In this document: positions 39,944-49,080 of the stretch, one piece after another
How the letters are laid out: every line of letters begins with the position of its first letter
Position numbering within the stretch: position 1 is the stretch's first letter
DNA from: Sphaerotilus montanus
Lineage (GTDB): Bacteria; Pseudomonadota; Gammaproteobacteria; Burkholderiales; Burkholderiaceae_C
Length of the DNA stretch: 64,000 nt
Assembly: GCF_013410775.1 (NCBI RefSeq)
Contig: NZ_JACCFH010000001.1
Coordinates: forward strand, 1,426,001-1,490,000
Reading direction: 5' to 3'
Program-made: the position numbers and the translations under genes
The notes under the pieces: model-generated
Databases searched by the model: none
The model's input: the letters and a program-made list of their open reading frames with translations, nothing else
Told to the model about the DNA's origin: nothing

Positions 39944-40840
39944 TCAGAACCGCACCGTCCCCCGCCCGCCCTGCCCGGCTACCAGCCGCCGTCCCACCCC
40001 CTCGACGATCACCGCGTTCATCCCGAAGGTGATCGCCCCGTCCACGCGCGCATCGGCCCGGTAGCGCGAGAGCGTGTCACCCGGTTCGTGGCCAGCGACG
40101 GCGGTGTCGGGGTCGATGTTGGGGATCGGACAGCGCGGGCAGGGCTTGACCAGCCGCAGCGTGACCGGGCCGTCCGGCGTGTCGAACTGCAGCTCGTCCA
40201 GCCCGTCCTCGCCGTGCGGGCCGAGGCCGTCGAGCACGAGGTTGGGGCGAAAGCGTGCCATCGTCACCGGTGCGTGGTGACCGAGCACGAGGCGGCGGTT
40301 CAGCTCGTCCAGCGCGGCCACCGTGGTGACGAGGATGGGATAGCCGTCGGAGAAGCTGTTTTCCGCTTCGAGCGCGCCGGTCCAGCGGGCGCTGGAGAGC
40401 CGACGCTGCCCCGGCACGAACTGCACCAGCCGCACCGGCACGCCGAGGAAGTCGCTGCACCAGCGGTCCGCGGCCACGCTGGCGGCGCGGGCGTCCACGG
40501 CGTCGTCCCAGACCCGCACGCGCAGCGCCTCGCCCGCGGCCACCACCGGCAGCACGAGCGGCGCACAGCCGGGCGCCGTCACGGTCCACCCGCCGCCGTC
40601 GCCGAGCGCCGGTCGGATCAGCGCCATGCGGGCGTGCTCGCGCTGGCTGAGGAACTCGTGCTGGTCGTCGATCAGCATCCACTGGCGGTCGTGCGCGAAG
40701 CCGGTGGCAGCGAGTTCGGTCTGCGCCAGCGACAGGCCAGCGCAGGACTTGATGGGGTAGACGTGCAGACTGGCGATCGTGACGGGGCTGCTGCCGTCGT
40801 CGTCGCCGTGCTGTGCCATTTCAGGGTCAAGGGAATGCAT
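39944..40840 (-). CDS. MOSC domain-containing protein (YcbX-like)
   Basis: 298 residues. N-terminal MOSC_N barrel (SLHVYPIKSCAGLSLAQTEL, GFAHDRQWMLIDD) and C-terminal MOSC domain with the conserved cysteine in LVKPCPRCPIPNIDP that may bind the molybdenum cofactor sulfur. YcbX of E. coli detoxifies N-hydroxylated bases; unlike it, no C-terminal ferredoxin domain is present here. ATG 40840 or 40819. Divergent from the UbiH-type gene with 39 bases between starts. Confidence 0.88.
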   Translation of the reverse strand: MHSLDPEMAQHGDDDGSSPVTIASLHVYPIKSCAGLSLAQTELAATGFAHDRQWMLIDDQHEFLSQREHARMALIRPALGDGGGWTVTAPGCAPLVLPVVAAGEALRVRVWDDAVDARAASVAADRWCSDFLGVPVRLVQFVPGQRRLSSARWTGALEAENSFSDGYPILVTTVAALDELNRRLVLGHHAPVTMARFRPNLVLDGLGPHGEDGLDELQFDTPDGPVTLRLVKPCPRCPIPNIDPDTAVAGHEPGDTLSRYRADARVDGAITFGMNAVIVEGVGRRLVAGQGGRGTVRF

Positions 40841-40879
40841 CAGAAGCCTCGGTACGGTCAGTTCCTACAATCTTGCCCC

Positions 40880-42040
40880 ATGAATGCGCCCTCCTCCCAT
40901 GTTCTGTACCCGGCTCCGGCCGGCTCGCCTTCGCTCGACGTGCTGATCCGCGGCAGCGGCCCGGTCGGCATGGGCCTGGCGCTGGCGCTGGCGCGGGACG
41001 GGCTGCGTGTCGGCCTGCTCGGCGCACTGCCGAAGAAAGACGCCGCGCCGGACGTGCGCGCCTATGCGCTGAACGCCGGCTCGGTCACCCTGCTGCGCGA
41101 GCTGCGCGTGTGGGACGCGCTGCCCGAGGACGCCCGCACCGCCGTGCAGGACATGCGCATCCACGGCGACGACGGCGGGGCGATCGAGTTCAGCGCCTGG
41201 CAGCAGGGCATCGGCGAGCTGGCGTGGATCGTGGACGCTGCGGCGCTGGAGCAGGCGCTCGGGGAGGCCGTGCGCTACGCCCCGCATGTGCAGCGGCTGA
41301 CGCAGCCCGCCGCCGCGCAGCTCACCGCCGTCTGCGAGGGCAAGGATTCGGCCACGCGCGAACTGCTGGGTGCAGGCTTCGAGTCCTTCCCCTACGGCCA
41401 CCACGGTGTGGCCGCCCGCCTGGTCAGCGACCAGCCGCACCACGGCACCGCCTGGCAGTGGTTCCGCCACCCGGACGTGCTGGCGCTGCTGCCCTTCGAC
41501 CGGCCGCAGGTCGCGCACGGCTTCGGCCTCGTCTGGTCGCAGCCCCAGGCCGAGGCCGAGCGGCTGCTGGCGCTGTCGGACACCGAATTCGAGACCGAAC
41601 TGAACGCCGCCACGGGGGGCGCAGCCGGCACGCTGCGGCTGGGCTCGCCCCGGGCCGCATGGCCGCTGCGGCTGGGCCATGCGCAGCGCTGGTGCGGACC
41701 GGGCTGGGTGCTGCTGGGGGACGCGGCGCACGCGGTGCATCCGCTGGCCGGGCAGGGCCTGAACCTGGGACTGGCGGATGTGCGGGCGCTGGCGCGGGTG
41801 CTGGTCGAGGCCCGGCGCACGATGCCCTGGAAACCGCTCGGCGACGAGCGCACGCTGCGCCGCTATGCCCGCGAACGCAGCACCCCGACCCGCGCCATGA
41901 GCGGACTGACCGATGGACTCCTGCACCTTTTTGCACAGCCTTCAGCGCCGCTGAAGGAACTGCGCAACCATGGCATGACTCTGGTACATCATCTCGGCCC
42001 GCTCAAGCGCTGGCTGACCGCCCGGGCGCTCGATGCCTGA
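40880..42040 (+). CDS. UbiH/VisC-type FAD-dependent hydroxylase
   Basis: 386 residues. N-terminal FAD dinucleotide fold VLIRGSGPVGMGLALALARDG and the second FAD motif WVLLGDAAHAVHPLAGQGLNLG place it in the ubiquinone-biosynthesis hydroxylase group (UbiH, UbiF, UbiI and relatives). Which ring position it acts on cannot be told. Start ATG 40880. dsbC follows after 24 bases, likely same transcript. Confidence 0.9.
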   Translation: MNAPSSHVLYPAPAGSPSLDVLIRGSGPVGMGLALALARDGLRVGLLGALPKKDAAPDVRAYALNAGSVTLLRELRVWDALPEDARTAVQDMRIHGDDGGAIEFSAWQQGIGELAWIVDAAALEQALGEAVRYAPHVQRLTQPAAAQLTAVCEGKDSATRELLGAGFESFPYGHHGVAARLVSDQPHHGTAWQWFRHPDVLALLPFDRPQVAHGFGLVWSQPQAEAERLLALSDTEFETELNAATGGAAGTLRLGSPRAAWPLRLGHAQRWCGPGWVLLGDAAHAVHPLAGQGLNLGLADVRALARVLVEARRTMPWKPLGDERTLRRYARERSTPTRAMSGLTDGLLHLFAQPSAPLKELRNHGMTLVHHLGPLKRWLTARALDA

Positions 42041-42064
42041 ACTTCCGCACCAAGGAACCGCACC

Positions 42065-42790
42065 ATGACTCCGCGCCTCGCCACGTTCGCCGCCGCCGCG
42101 CTCGCCGCCCTGACCCTGCTGGCAGGCCCTGCCCGCGCCGACGAAGCCGACATCCGCAAGACGCTGACCGAGCGCTTCGCCAACCTGCCCAGGATCGACG
42201 AGATCCGTCCCTCGCCGATGGCTGGCGTCTGGGAGGTGCGCATCGGCACCGACATCATGTATTCCGACGCCAAGGGCACCTACCTGCTCCAGGGCGCGCT
42301 GATCGACACCGCCACCCGCCGCAACCTCACCGAAGAGCGGGTGGACAAGCTCACCGCGATCGACTTCGCCAGCCTGCCGCTGAAGGACGCCATCGTCTGG
42401 AAGAACGGCAATGGCAAGCGCAGGATCGCCGTCTTCGCCGACCCGAACTGCGGCTACTGCAAGCGGCTGGAAAAGGACCTCGTCAATGTGAAGGACGTGA
42501 CGGTCTACAACTTCCTGATCCCGATCCTCGGCGGCGACTCGCCGGACAAGGCCAAGGCGATCTGGTGCGCCAAGGACAACACGGCCGCCTGGCGTGGCTG
42601 GATGGTCGATGGCAACGTGCCCGCGCGGGTGATGGGCCAGTGCGACGCGTCGGCGATCGAGCGCAACTCGGCCCTGGCGAAGAAGCACCGCGTCACCGGC
42701 ACCCCCGCCATCGTGTTCGAGGACGGCACGCGCGCCCCTGGCGCCATTCCGGCCGCGGAAATCGAGAAGCGGCTGGCCGCGAAGTCCTGA
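42065..42790 (+). CDS. dsbC: Thiol:disulfide interchange protein DsbC
   Basis: 241-residue periplasmic disulfide isomerase. Signal peptide ~1-25 (LAALTLLAGPARADE), N-terminal dimerisation domain, then thioredoxin fold with active site CGYC (Cys129, Cys132) in FADPNCGYCKRLE and the cis-Pro loop VTGTPAIVFEDG. Two further cysteines (IWCAK, GQCDA) can form the structural disulfide. Kept reduced by DsbD in other bacteria. Confidence 0.95.
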   Translation: MTPRLATFAAAALAALTLLAGPARADEADIRKTLTERFANLPRIDEIRPSPMAGVWEVRIGTDIMYSDAKGTYLLQGALIDTATRRNLTEERVDKLTAIDFASLPLKDAIVWKNGNGKRRIAVFADPNCGYCKRLEKDLVNVKDVTVYNFLIPILGGDSPDKAKAIWCAKDNTAAWRGWMVDGNVPARVMGQCDASAIERNSALAKKHRVTGTPAIVFEDGTRAPGAIPAAEIEKRLAAKS

Positions 42791-42818
42791 GGGCCCGTCC
42801 CCGGCAGCGCGGCCGCCT

Positions 42819-43352
42819 TCAGAACGGCCGCTCCCCGATGAAGTTGCCTGCCGGCCGGTACTGGCAGACCCAGATCTGGTCCTTCGCGGCGCACACCCGC
42901 ACGGCACAGCCCACCTCGCGGGTGGAGCGCCAGACGATCTGGGTGTAGTGGCCACAGGTCTTGCCGGGCGTGCAGGTGTTGGCCTCTACCTGGAAATCCG
43001 CCGATTCGCGGCCCCAGACGTCGGTGACAAATCCGGGGCGGACGTCCTGCACGGTGACCAGGCCAGTGCTCCAGCGGATGGGGCTGGCCCAGTAGAGGTT
43101 CTCGCCCAAGTCGGGCGTGTCGCTGTGTTCCATGCCGCATTGCCCGCCCTGGTCGAGCCGCGCCGCCCAGCGGGCGGAGGATTCCGCAAGTCCCTCCGAC
43201 CAGACCAGCGGCGGCACGCCGACGCGGGAGCGCCAGCGGTTGTGCGCCAGCAGGAGCTCCGTGGACTGGGCCTCGGCCAGGCCGGTGGCTGGATCCGCAA
43301 CCGTTGGCGTCGCTGCAGCCACCAGCCCCACCAGGACGAATCTGCTCAGCAC
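42819..43352 (-). CDS. Secreted CAP (SCP/PR-1) domain protein
   Basis: 177 residues, GTG start at 43352, overlapping the thg1 stop by 7 bases (GTGCTGA). Signal peptide ~1-19 (SRFVLVGLVAAATPTVAD). CAP-domain signatures: LLLAHNRWRSRVGVPPLVW, GENLYW, GKTCGHYTQIVWRSTREVGC(A) and CQYRPAGN; cysteines suggest periplasmic or extracellular disulfides. Bacterial CAP proteins are mostly of unknown role. Its co-translation with a cytosolic RNA enzyme is odd and may only reflect shared transcription. Confidence 0.9.
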   Translation of the reverse strand: MLSRFVLVGLVAAATPTVADPATGLAEAQSTELLLAHNRWRSRVGVPPLVWSEGLAESSARWAARLDQGGQCGMEHSDTPDLGENLYWASPIRWSTGLVTVQDVRPGFVTDVWGRESADFQVEANTCTPGKTCGHYTQIVWRSTREVGCAVRVCAAKDQIWVCQYRPAGNFIGERPF

Positions 43353-44104
43353 ACGAAGGCCCGCACGAATGCGCCATAGGCCTCCCCGACCGGCAGTTCC
43401 AGATCCCGGTGCAGCACGCGCCGCAGCGCAGGTCGGGAGGCCCCGGTTCTCGGGTCGACGCCTGGGCGCGTCTCTTCACGCATGTAGAGCGCCGCGCCCC
43501 GCTTGTGCCAGGCCGGCAGCGTGTTGAACTGGATCCCGCCGCGAAAGAGCAGCTCGTTCTTGTCCGCTACCGACAACCCCGCCAGCGCCGCCGTCGCGGC
43601 CTGCGCCGACTGACCTTGTCCGCGCAGCAGCCAGTAGCCGTGGGCGTTGAGCGCATTGCGGTGGGCATCCTCGTGGCGCCAGCGGAAGTAGTCGATGACG
43701 TCGGCGGGGGTCGGCAGCGGGCAGATGCGTGCATCGAAACAGGCCATCTGCCCCATCGCCAGCGTGAAGCGCGCGCTGGCCTCGCCCGCCAGGATGGACA
43801 GGAGCTTGCGGGTCTTGCGGCCGAAGGTGGCGTCGTCGCGGCGCAGCAGCAGCGAGATCTCGTCGCTCTGGGTGTAGCCGTAGACGACGCCGAAGCCGCA
43901 GGCGGTCATCAGGTGCTCGACGGTGTCGAGCATGTGGTCGCGAAAGCGCACGTCGAACGGCGCGTCGAGCCGCCACACCTCGCGCGTCTGGCGCGTGAAG
44001 CCGCGGCCGTCCAGCCGCACGACGATGTGCAGGCCCGGCAGCACGCAGTGGTCGTCGTTGGTTTCGAAGGTCCGCAGCCGGGCGTCCAGTTCCTCGAATC
44101 TCAT
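43346..44104 (-). CDS. Thg1-like 3'-5' RNA polymerase (tRNA-His guanylyltransferase family)
   Basis: 252 residues. The palm-type metal site is intact: Asp32 in VVRLDGRGFTR and Asp81-Glu82 in YTQSDEISLLL, matching Asp29, Asp76 and Glu77 of human Thg1. The region NALNAHGYWLLRGQGQS and the HINNLY-like area (GGIQFNTLPAWHKRG) follow. Bacterial Thg1-like proteins add nucleotides in the 3'-5' direction to repair 5'-truncated tRNAs, since bacterial tRNA-His already encodes G-1. It follows a T4 Pnkp-like kinase gene after 15 bases, so 5' phosphorylation plus 5' repair in one unit is plausible. Confidence 0.92.
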   Translation of the reverse strand: MRFEELDARLRTFETNDDHCVLPGLHIVVRLDGRGFTRQTREVWRLDAPFDVRFRDHMLDTVEHLMTACGFGVVYGYTQSDEISLLLRRDDATFGRKTRKLLSILAGEASARFTLAMGQMACFDARICPLPTPADVIDYFRWRHEDAHRNALNAHGYWLLRGQGQSAQAATAALAGLSVADKNELLFRGGIQFNTLPAWHKRGAALYMREETRPGVDPRTGASRPALRRVLHRDLELPVGEAYGAFVRAFVC

Positions 44105-44119
44105 GGGAGAGACCTTTCT

Positions 44120-44584
44120 TCAGGCTTCATCAGGCCCAGGAGCGGGCCACGGCAGAACCTCGAACCCGGTGCCCAAGACGTCAGGGCCGACCTGCCACAA
44201 CTGGTCGAATCCCTCATCGAGCCCAGGCAGCTCGAACTTGGCCAGCGTGGCGCGGATCGCCACCTCCGGCACCCTCGCCCGCCCGCTGCGCAGCGCGTTG
44301 CGGGCGATCAGTTGTGCATACGGCACCTCGAAGCGGTAGCCCGTGACGCCAAAGCCGCTTGCCCGGGCCTGGTCGATGTAGACCGCCCGCTCGGCCCGCG
44401 TCGGGTTGGTGTTGTCGATCACCACCGGCTGGCGGGCCGCCAGGCAGGCGCTCACCAGCAGCGTTTCCCGGTGGCGCGTGCGCAGCATGTCCAGGCTCAG
44501 GCGCAGGTGGGTCTGCGCGAAGCGGGCCGCGTAGAAGGTGGATTTGCCCGCGGCGGGCGGGCCGATGAAGAGAACGAGTTCCAT
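44120..44584 (-). CDS. Polynucleotide-kinase-like P-loop ATPase
   Basis: 154-residue stand-alone P-loop kinase. Walker A GPPAAGKST (Lys14, Ser15), Asp32 and Arg35 in LSLDMLRTR, DNTNP (57-61) and Arg96 in IARN. In T4 Pnkp the matching residues are Lys15, Ser16, Asp35 (general base) and Arg38 with the same +3 spacing, and Arg126; eukaryotic PNKP has the same DNTNP box. It therefore probably phosphorylates 5'-OH ends of RNA or DNA, although zeta-toxin-like or other P-loop kinases are alternatives. ATG at 44584 (MELVLFIG) is preferred; 44593 is possible. Directly upstream of thg1. Confidence 0.85.
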   Translation of the reverse strand: MELVLFIGPPAAGKSTFYAARFAQTHLRLSLDMLRTRHRETLLVSACLAARQPVVIDNTNPTRAERAVYIDQARASGFGVTGYRFEVPYAQLIARNALRSGRARVPEVAIRATLAKFELPGLDEGFDQLWQVGPDVLGTGFEVLPWPAPGPDEA

Positions 44585-44647
44585 GGAGCCCATTGCAACA
44601 GACCACCCCCGGCGGATCCACCCGGGGTAGCCCATGCACCGTCGGCC

Positions 44648-45460
44648 TCAGCGGTGCGTGAAGTGCGGCGCGCGCTTTTCGAGGAAGGCGCCCATGCCTT
44701 CCTTCTGGTCGCTGCTGGAGAACAGCGCGTGGAACAGCCGGCGCTCGAACAGCAGGCCTTCCGTCAGCGGCGCCTCGTACGCGCGGTTCACGCATTCCTT
44801 GGTCGCCATCAGCGCCAGCAGCGAGTAGCCGCACATGGCCTGCGCGGCCTTGTCGGCTTCCGCGTGCAGATCCGCCAGCGGCACGACGCGCGACACCAGC
44901 CCCGCCCGCTCGGCCTCGACCGCGTCCATCATGCGGCCGGTCAGCGCCAGGTCCATGGCCTTGCTCTTGCCCACCGCGCGCGGCAGGCGCTGCGTGCCGC
45001 CCGCGCCGGGGATGATGCCGAGCTTGATCTCGGGCTGGCCGAACTTCGCGTTGTCGGCCGCGATGATGAAGTCGCAGCCCATCGCCACCTCGCAGCCACC
45101 GCCGAGCGCGAAGCCCGACACCGCCGCGATGATCGGCTTGCGCACCTGGCGGATGGTGTCCCAGTTGCGCGAGATCAGGCCCTTGCGGTAGGCGTTCGGG
45201 AAGTCGAAGGGCTGCATCATCGCGATGTCCGCGCCCGCAGCGAAGGCCTTCTCGCTGCCGGTGACGACGATGCAGGCGATGCCGTCGTCGGCGTCGAAGG
45301 CCAGCAGCGCGGCGCCGAGTTCGTCCATCAGCGTGTCGTTGAGGGCGTTGAGCGCCTTGGGGCGGTTCAGCGTGATCCAGCCGTAGCGCAGGGCGTTCTC
45401 GCCGGTGCCGGGGCGGGTGTCGACGAGGATGGTTTCGTAGGTCTTCTCGGGGGTGCTCAC
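44648..45460 (-). CDS. Enoyl-CoA hydratase
   Basis: 270-residue crotonase-fold enzyme adding water to 2-enoyl-CoA in fatty or aromatic acid breakdown. Oxyanion-hole motif [14 protein letters not shown] with first catalytic Glu, and [15 protein letters not shown] with the second Glu; CoA site [15 protein letters not shown] start at 45460 behind AGGAG. A dyad likely bound by a TetR-type repressor overlaps its promoter region. No other beta-oxidation gene is adjacent, so the pathway is uncertain. Confidence 0.92.
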   Translation of the reverse strand: MSTPEKTYETILVDTRPGTGENALRYGWITLNRPKALNALNDTLMDELGAALLAFDADDGIACIVVTGSEKAFAAGADIAMMQPFDFPNAYRKGLISRNWDTIRQVRKPIIAAVSGFALGGGCEVAMGCDFIIAADNAKFGQPEIKLGIIPGAGGTQRLPRAVGKSKAMDLALTGRMMDAVEAERAGLVSRVVPLADLHAEADKAAQAMCGYSLLALMATKECVNRAYEAPLTEGLLFERRLFHALFSSSDQKEGMGAFLEKRAPHFTHR

Positions 45461-45498
45461 AGGGTGGGTCTCCTGGTCGGGTTGGGTGCTGCACCGCA

Positions 45499-45518
45499 CT
45501 ATAGAACGACCGTTCGTT
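45499..45518 (-). promoter_or_regulatory. Dyad operator and -10 box before enoyl-CoA hydratase
   Basis: Minus strand AACGA-ACGG-TCGTT (45505-45518), a palindrome of TetR-operator style, immediately followed by TATAGT as a -10 box. A repressor bound there would sit in the promoter spacer. Confidence 0.45.
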
Positions 45519-45530
45519 TTTGTGGCGCGC

Positions 45531-46724
45531 TCAGGGGACTGCGGCCTGCCGCGGCGGCTCCGACAGGCGCAGATCGATCCAGGTCTCGGCGTCCTGCTCG
45601 ATGCGGATGCGCACCGGCAGCATCTGCAGCGTCGGCGCGTACCAGACCTGCGCGCTGAGGATGCTGCCGCCGGAGCGGGCCACCTCGCCCGGGGTCTCGG
45701 CCACGCTGTCGCGTGCGGGGACCGGGCGGACGTGGAAAGTCTCCAGTTCCCCCAGCGGTGTCGCCGTGGGCAGCGTGTCGCCGACCTCGTAGGCCCAGCG
45801 GCGCACCCGGTGCGGCAGCGCCAGGTCGAACTCGACGCGCCCGCCCTTCTCGCGCAGCGCCGGCCGGGTCGAGAAGAGAAAGACCATCTGGATGAACTGG
45901 CTGGCGGTGTCCTGCACGTCGGCGCGGGTCGCGGAGAGCCGGCCGTCCTGCAGGCGCACGCTGCGCTCGTCCGGAAACGCCAGCTGCACCAGCCGGTTGC
46001 GGCCGATGATCTGGCGCGTGGCCTGCTCGTAGCGCTGCGGGCGCAGGCCGTCCGGGGTGATGCGGCCTTCGCTGCTCATGCGGCGTGCCACCAGCGGGGC
46101 CAGGCGCGGGCCGATGCTGACGTCGAGGTGGACCTGGTAGCGGTCGCCGTCGCGCAGCCACTCGACCTGCGCGTCGCCGTGGACCTCGCCCTGGTACCAG
46201 CCCTCCAGCGTGTAGGTCAGCCGGGTCGACACCGGCCAGGAAAAGGCCGGGCCGGACGCGGCCCCCTCGGGAACCACTGCCGCTGCCGCGGACGCCGCGT
46301 CCGCCATCTGCGGCACGGACGCCGCAGGTGCTGCCGCCACCGGAGGCGGACCGGCCACCGAACCAGGCGCGGCATTCGGGTCCCACGCAGGCTCCGACGC
46401 GGCGGGGACCGGCTCCGACACGGTGATCTCGACAGAGGTATCCGCAGCGGCATCGCTGGCGGGTGTGGCGGCGGGCGGGGCGGCGGCAGGACGCCGCTTC
46501 GACCGTTTCGCCACAGGCGCCACGGGTGGGCCGGTCGGCGCGGCGGACTGCGCGACCACGCGGGTGTAGGTGGCGTCGATGCGGGTGATCGCGGGCGCGG
46601 CGGGCTCGGCTGGTGCCAGCGCCTGGCGGAGTCCGTCGAGTGCCAGCCCGTGCAGCAGCACGACCAGCAGCACCAGCACCGCCAGCCGCCACCCGGCCGG
46701 GGACCGAAGCCGCGCGCCGCGCAT
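45531..46724 (-). CDS. DUF3108 domain-containing protein
   Basis: 397 residues. One N-terminal membrane anchor ([20 protein letters not shown]), a long Ala/Pro/Ser-rich linker (~60-165), then a beta-rich DUF3108 domain ([40 protein letters not shown]) expected in the periplasm. The family is common in Burkholderiales and has no known function. Start ATG 46724 avoids overlap with the M61 gene; 46772 is also possible. Probably same transcript as the M61 gene, 19 bases upstream. Confidence 0.85.
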   Translation of the reverse strand: MRGARLRSPAGWRLAVLVLLVVLLHGLALDGLRQALAPAEPAAPAITRIDATYTRVVAQSAAPTGPPVAPVAKRSKRRPAAAPPAATPASDAAADTSVEITVSEPVPAASEPAWDPNAAPGSVAGPPPVAAAPAASVPQMADAASAAAAVVPEGAASGPAFSWPVSTRLTYTLEGWYQGEVHGDAQVEWLRDGDRYQVHLDVSIGPRLAPLVARRMSSEGRITPDGLRPQRYEQATRQIIGRNRLVQLAFPDERSVRLQDGRLSATRADVQDTASQFIQMVFLFSTRPALREKGGRVEFDLALPHRVRRWAYEVGDTLPTATPLGELETFHVRPVPARDSVAETPGEVARSGGSILSAQVWYAPTLQMLPVRIRIEQDAETWIDLRLSEPPRQAAVP

Positions 46725-46743
46725 CAGCCGATCCGGGTGCGCA

Positions 46744-48465
46744 TCAACCCGTCTCGCCCAGCCAGGCCGCACGCAGCCGCTTCACCCGCGCCGCAGGGCG
46801 CGCCTGCCAGCTCAACGCCACGGCCCCCTCGGCGCTCGATGCCGGCAGCGTCAGCCGCAGCAGGCGCCGGTCGCGGCTGACGAGCAGCGGCTGCGGCTGC
46901 TCGAAGGCACCGTAGAGCGCCAGATCCTCCGGCTTGACCACCCGCCAGTCGCCGAGCGCCAGCAGTTCGTCGCCTGCCGCCAGCCCGGCCTGCTCCGCGG
47001 CCCCGCCGTGCTGCACCGCCAGCACCTTCAGCCCCTGGGCCGACTCGCTCAGGCGGGCACCAAGGCGCTGCGCGAACAGCGGCCGCTCGCGCTGCCAGTC
47101 CGCGCCGTGGGCGGCGAGCAAGGCTTGTGTCGGTACGTCCTCCGTCCCGTGGACCCAGGCCGCCAGCTCCGCCGCGAACGAGCGCCCGCCCACCTCGGCC
47201 AGCACCGCGGCGATGTCGTCCTCGCCGATGGGGCCGCCGCCGCTGCGCGCCCAGAGGCCGCGCATCACGGCGTCGAGCGTGCCCTTGCCTTCCTCGCGCA
47301 GCGTCAGGTCCAGGGCCTGCGCCACCAGCGCGCCCTTGGTGTAGTAACTGACGGTGGCGTTGGCGCTGTTCTCGTCCGGGCGGTAGTACTTGACCCAGGT
47401 GTCGAAGCTGGACTGCGCCACGCTCTGCACCCGGCGGCCGGGCGTGCCGAGCACCAGGTTGACCGTCTTGTTGACCAGCCGCAGGTAACGCGTCTGGTCG
47501 ATCAGCCCGGTGCGCACGAGGAACAGGTCGTCGTAGTAGCTGGTGAAGCCCTCGAAGAACCAGAGCAGCGCGGTGTAGTGCTCGCCGCGCAGGTCGTACG
47601 GAGAGAACTCGCGCGGCTTCAGGCGCTTGACGTTCCAGGTGTGGAAGTACTCGTGGCTGATCAGGCCGAGCAGCGTCACGTAGCCGTCGTTCAGGCCCGG
47701 CTCGCTGCGGCGCGGCAGGTCGCGGCGGTTGCAGATCAGCGCGGTGCTGTTGCGGTGCTCCAGGCCGCCGTAGCCATCGTCGACTGCGTTGAGCAGAAAG
47801 ACGTAGCGGTCGAACGGCGCCGGGCCGTCGCCATGCCAGAAGCGGATCTGGGCCTCGCAGATGCGGCGCGTGTCGGCCAGCAGCCGCTCGCCGTCGAAGC
47901 TCGGCAGCGCGCCAGCGACGACGAACGCGTGTTCGACGCCGCACGCGGTGAAGCTGCCGCGCCAGAAGCTGCCGAGTTCGAAGGGATGGTCGATCAGCGC
48001 GTCGTAGTCGGGCGCAGCGTATTCACGCGGCGCGACCTCGGGCAGGCCGGTGGCGACGTCCCAGCCCGTCGGCAGCGGACCGAGGGTGACGCGGTGCTCG
48101 TCGGCCTCGCGGCCCTCGGCGCAGAGAAAGACACCGGTGCCGTTGAAGAAGCCCCGCTGCGTGTCGAGCCAGGCGCAGCGCACCGAGTTGTCGAAGGCGT
48201 AGACGCGCCAGCGCACCGTGAGCGCGGCGCGGCCGGTGCAGTCGGCCTGCCAGGTGTGCTTGTCGAGCTGCGTCAGCGCGACCGTGCGGCGGCCCTGGCG
48301 CGCCTCGATCGCCGAGAGGTGGCGCGAGAACTCGCGCACCAGGTAGCTGCCGGGAATCCACACCGGCAGCGACAGGCGCTGCGCCGGCGCCGGGTGCGGC
48401 AGCGTCAGCGTGACGCGGAAATGGTGGCTGTGGAGATCGTCGATCTCCAGGTGGTAACGGAGCAT
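46744..48465 (-). CDS. M61 family glycyl-aminopeptidase-like metalloprotease with PDZ domain
   Basis: 573 residues. N-terminal beta domain (SLPVWIPGSYLVREFSRHL), zinc site HEYFHTWNVKR with third ligand Glu in WFFEGFTSYYDDLFL, and a C-terminal PDZ domain (~470-545; HGGAAEQAGLAAGDELLALG). Order and size match M61 peptidases. No signal peptide is visible, so it is likely cytosolic. Substrates unknown; members prefer N-terminal glycine or acidic peptides. Followed by the DUF3108 gene. Confidence 0.92.
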   Translation of the reverse strand: MLRYHLEIDDLHSHHFRVTLTLPHPAPAQRLSLPVWIPGSYLVREFSRHLSAIEARQGRRTVALTQLDKHTWQADCTGRAALTVRWRVYAFDNSVRCAWLDTQRGFFNGTGVFLCAEGREADEHRVTLGPLPTGWDVATGLPEVAPREYAAPDYDALIDHPFELGSFWRGSFTACGVEHAFVVAGALPSFDGERLLADTRRICEAQIRFWHGDGPAPFDRYVFLLNAVDDGYGGLEHRNSTALICNRRDLPRRSEPGLNDGYVTLLGLISHEYFHTWNVKRLKPREFSPYDLRGEHYTALLWFFEGFTSYYDDLFLVRTGLIDQTRYLRLVNKTVNLVLGTPGRRVQSVAQSSFDTWVKYYRPDENSANATVSYYTKGALVAQALDLTLREEGKGTLDAVMRGLWARSGGGPIGEDDIAAVLAEVGGRSFAAELAAWVHGTEDVPTQALLAAHGADWQRERPLFAQRLGARLSESAQGLKVLAVQHGGAAEQAGLAAGDELLALGDWRVVKPEDLALYGAFEQPQPLLVSRDRRLLRLTLPASSAEGAVALSWQARPAARVKRLRAAWLGETG

Positions 48466-48492
48466 GCGGGGTCCCGGTGGGTCAGGTCAGAC

Positions 48493-48969
48493 CTAGTTGC
48501 TGGCGGCAGCGGCCGCGAGAAAACAGCTCATCGACGCGACCAGTGTCAGCCTGAAGCGCAGGGTCAGCCACTTCGACAGCCCGTAGGCCGGATAGACGCG
48601 CCGGTCGACCAGGTAGCACACGATCAGCAGCAGCGCCTGGATCACCAGTCCGGCGTGCGGCGGCATGACCACCGACACCCAGCCGAACAGCGACGGCGTC
48701 ACCGCCCAGACCAGCCGGCGCGGCGTGGCATCACGGGCCATCATCAGGATGCCCCAGTGGATGCCGCCGAGGAAGGACACGATCATCCCCGCGTAGACCG
48801 ACAGCGAGAGCACCACATAGGGCAGCACGTCGGCCCGCACCAGCATGGCCAGCAGGGCCCCGAGCACGAACGGCACCAGCCCCGCATGCCCCAGCCGCAC
48901 CGCCAGCCGGTCGGGCACGGACAAGGTCAGGGAAGCAGGGAACGCGGGCGTAAGAGGCGATGCGGACAC
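48493..48969 (-). CDS. DUF3429 family membrane protein
   Basis: 158 residues with four to five hydrophobic segments (LGHAGLVPFVLGALLAMLV, VLSLSVYAGMIVSFLGGIHW, TPSLFGWVSVVMPPHAGLVI). The GGIHWG motif in the second segment is typical of DUF3429. Inner-membrane protein of unknown role. It lies 27 bases upstream of the M61 gene on the same strand. Confidence 0.85.
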   Translation of the reverse strand: MSASPLTPAFPASLTLSVPDRLAVRLGHAGLVPFVLGALLAMLVRADVLPYVVLSLSVYAGMIVSFLGGIHWGILMMARDATPRRLVWAVTPSLFGWVSVVMPPHAGLVIQALLLIVCYLVDRRVYPAYGLSKWLTLRFRLTLVASMSCFLAAAAASN

Positions 48970-49080
48970 GGTGGGTCTATTCGTCGGAAAACGTCAGAAA
49001 AAGGTGGATGCCTGCGCATGGCGCACCAGGCCGCCGATTGTCGCCGCTGCACCGCAGCTGCGCGCGCAGCGGGCTGAACT

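Noticed and set aside
40088-40879. Upstream extension of the UbiH-type frame across the MOSC gene
   Set aside because: The stretch is antisense to the MOSC protein; FAD-hydroxylase homology begins just after ATG 40880.
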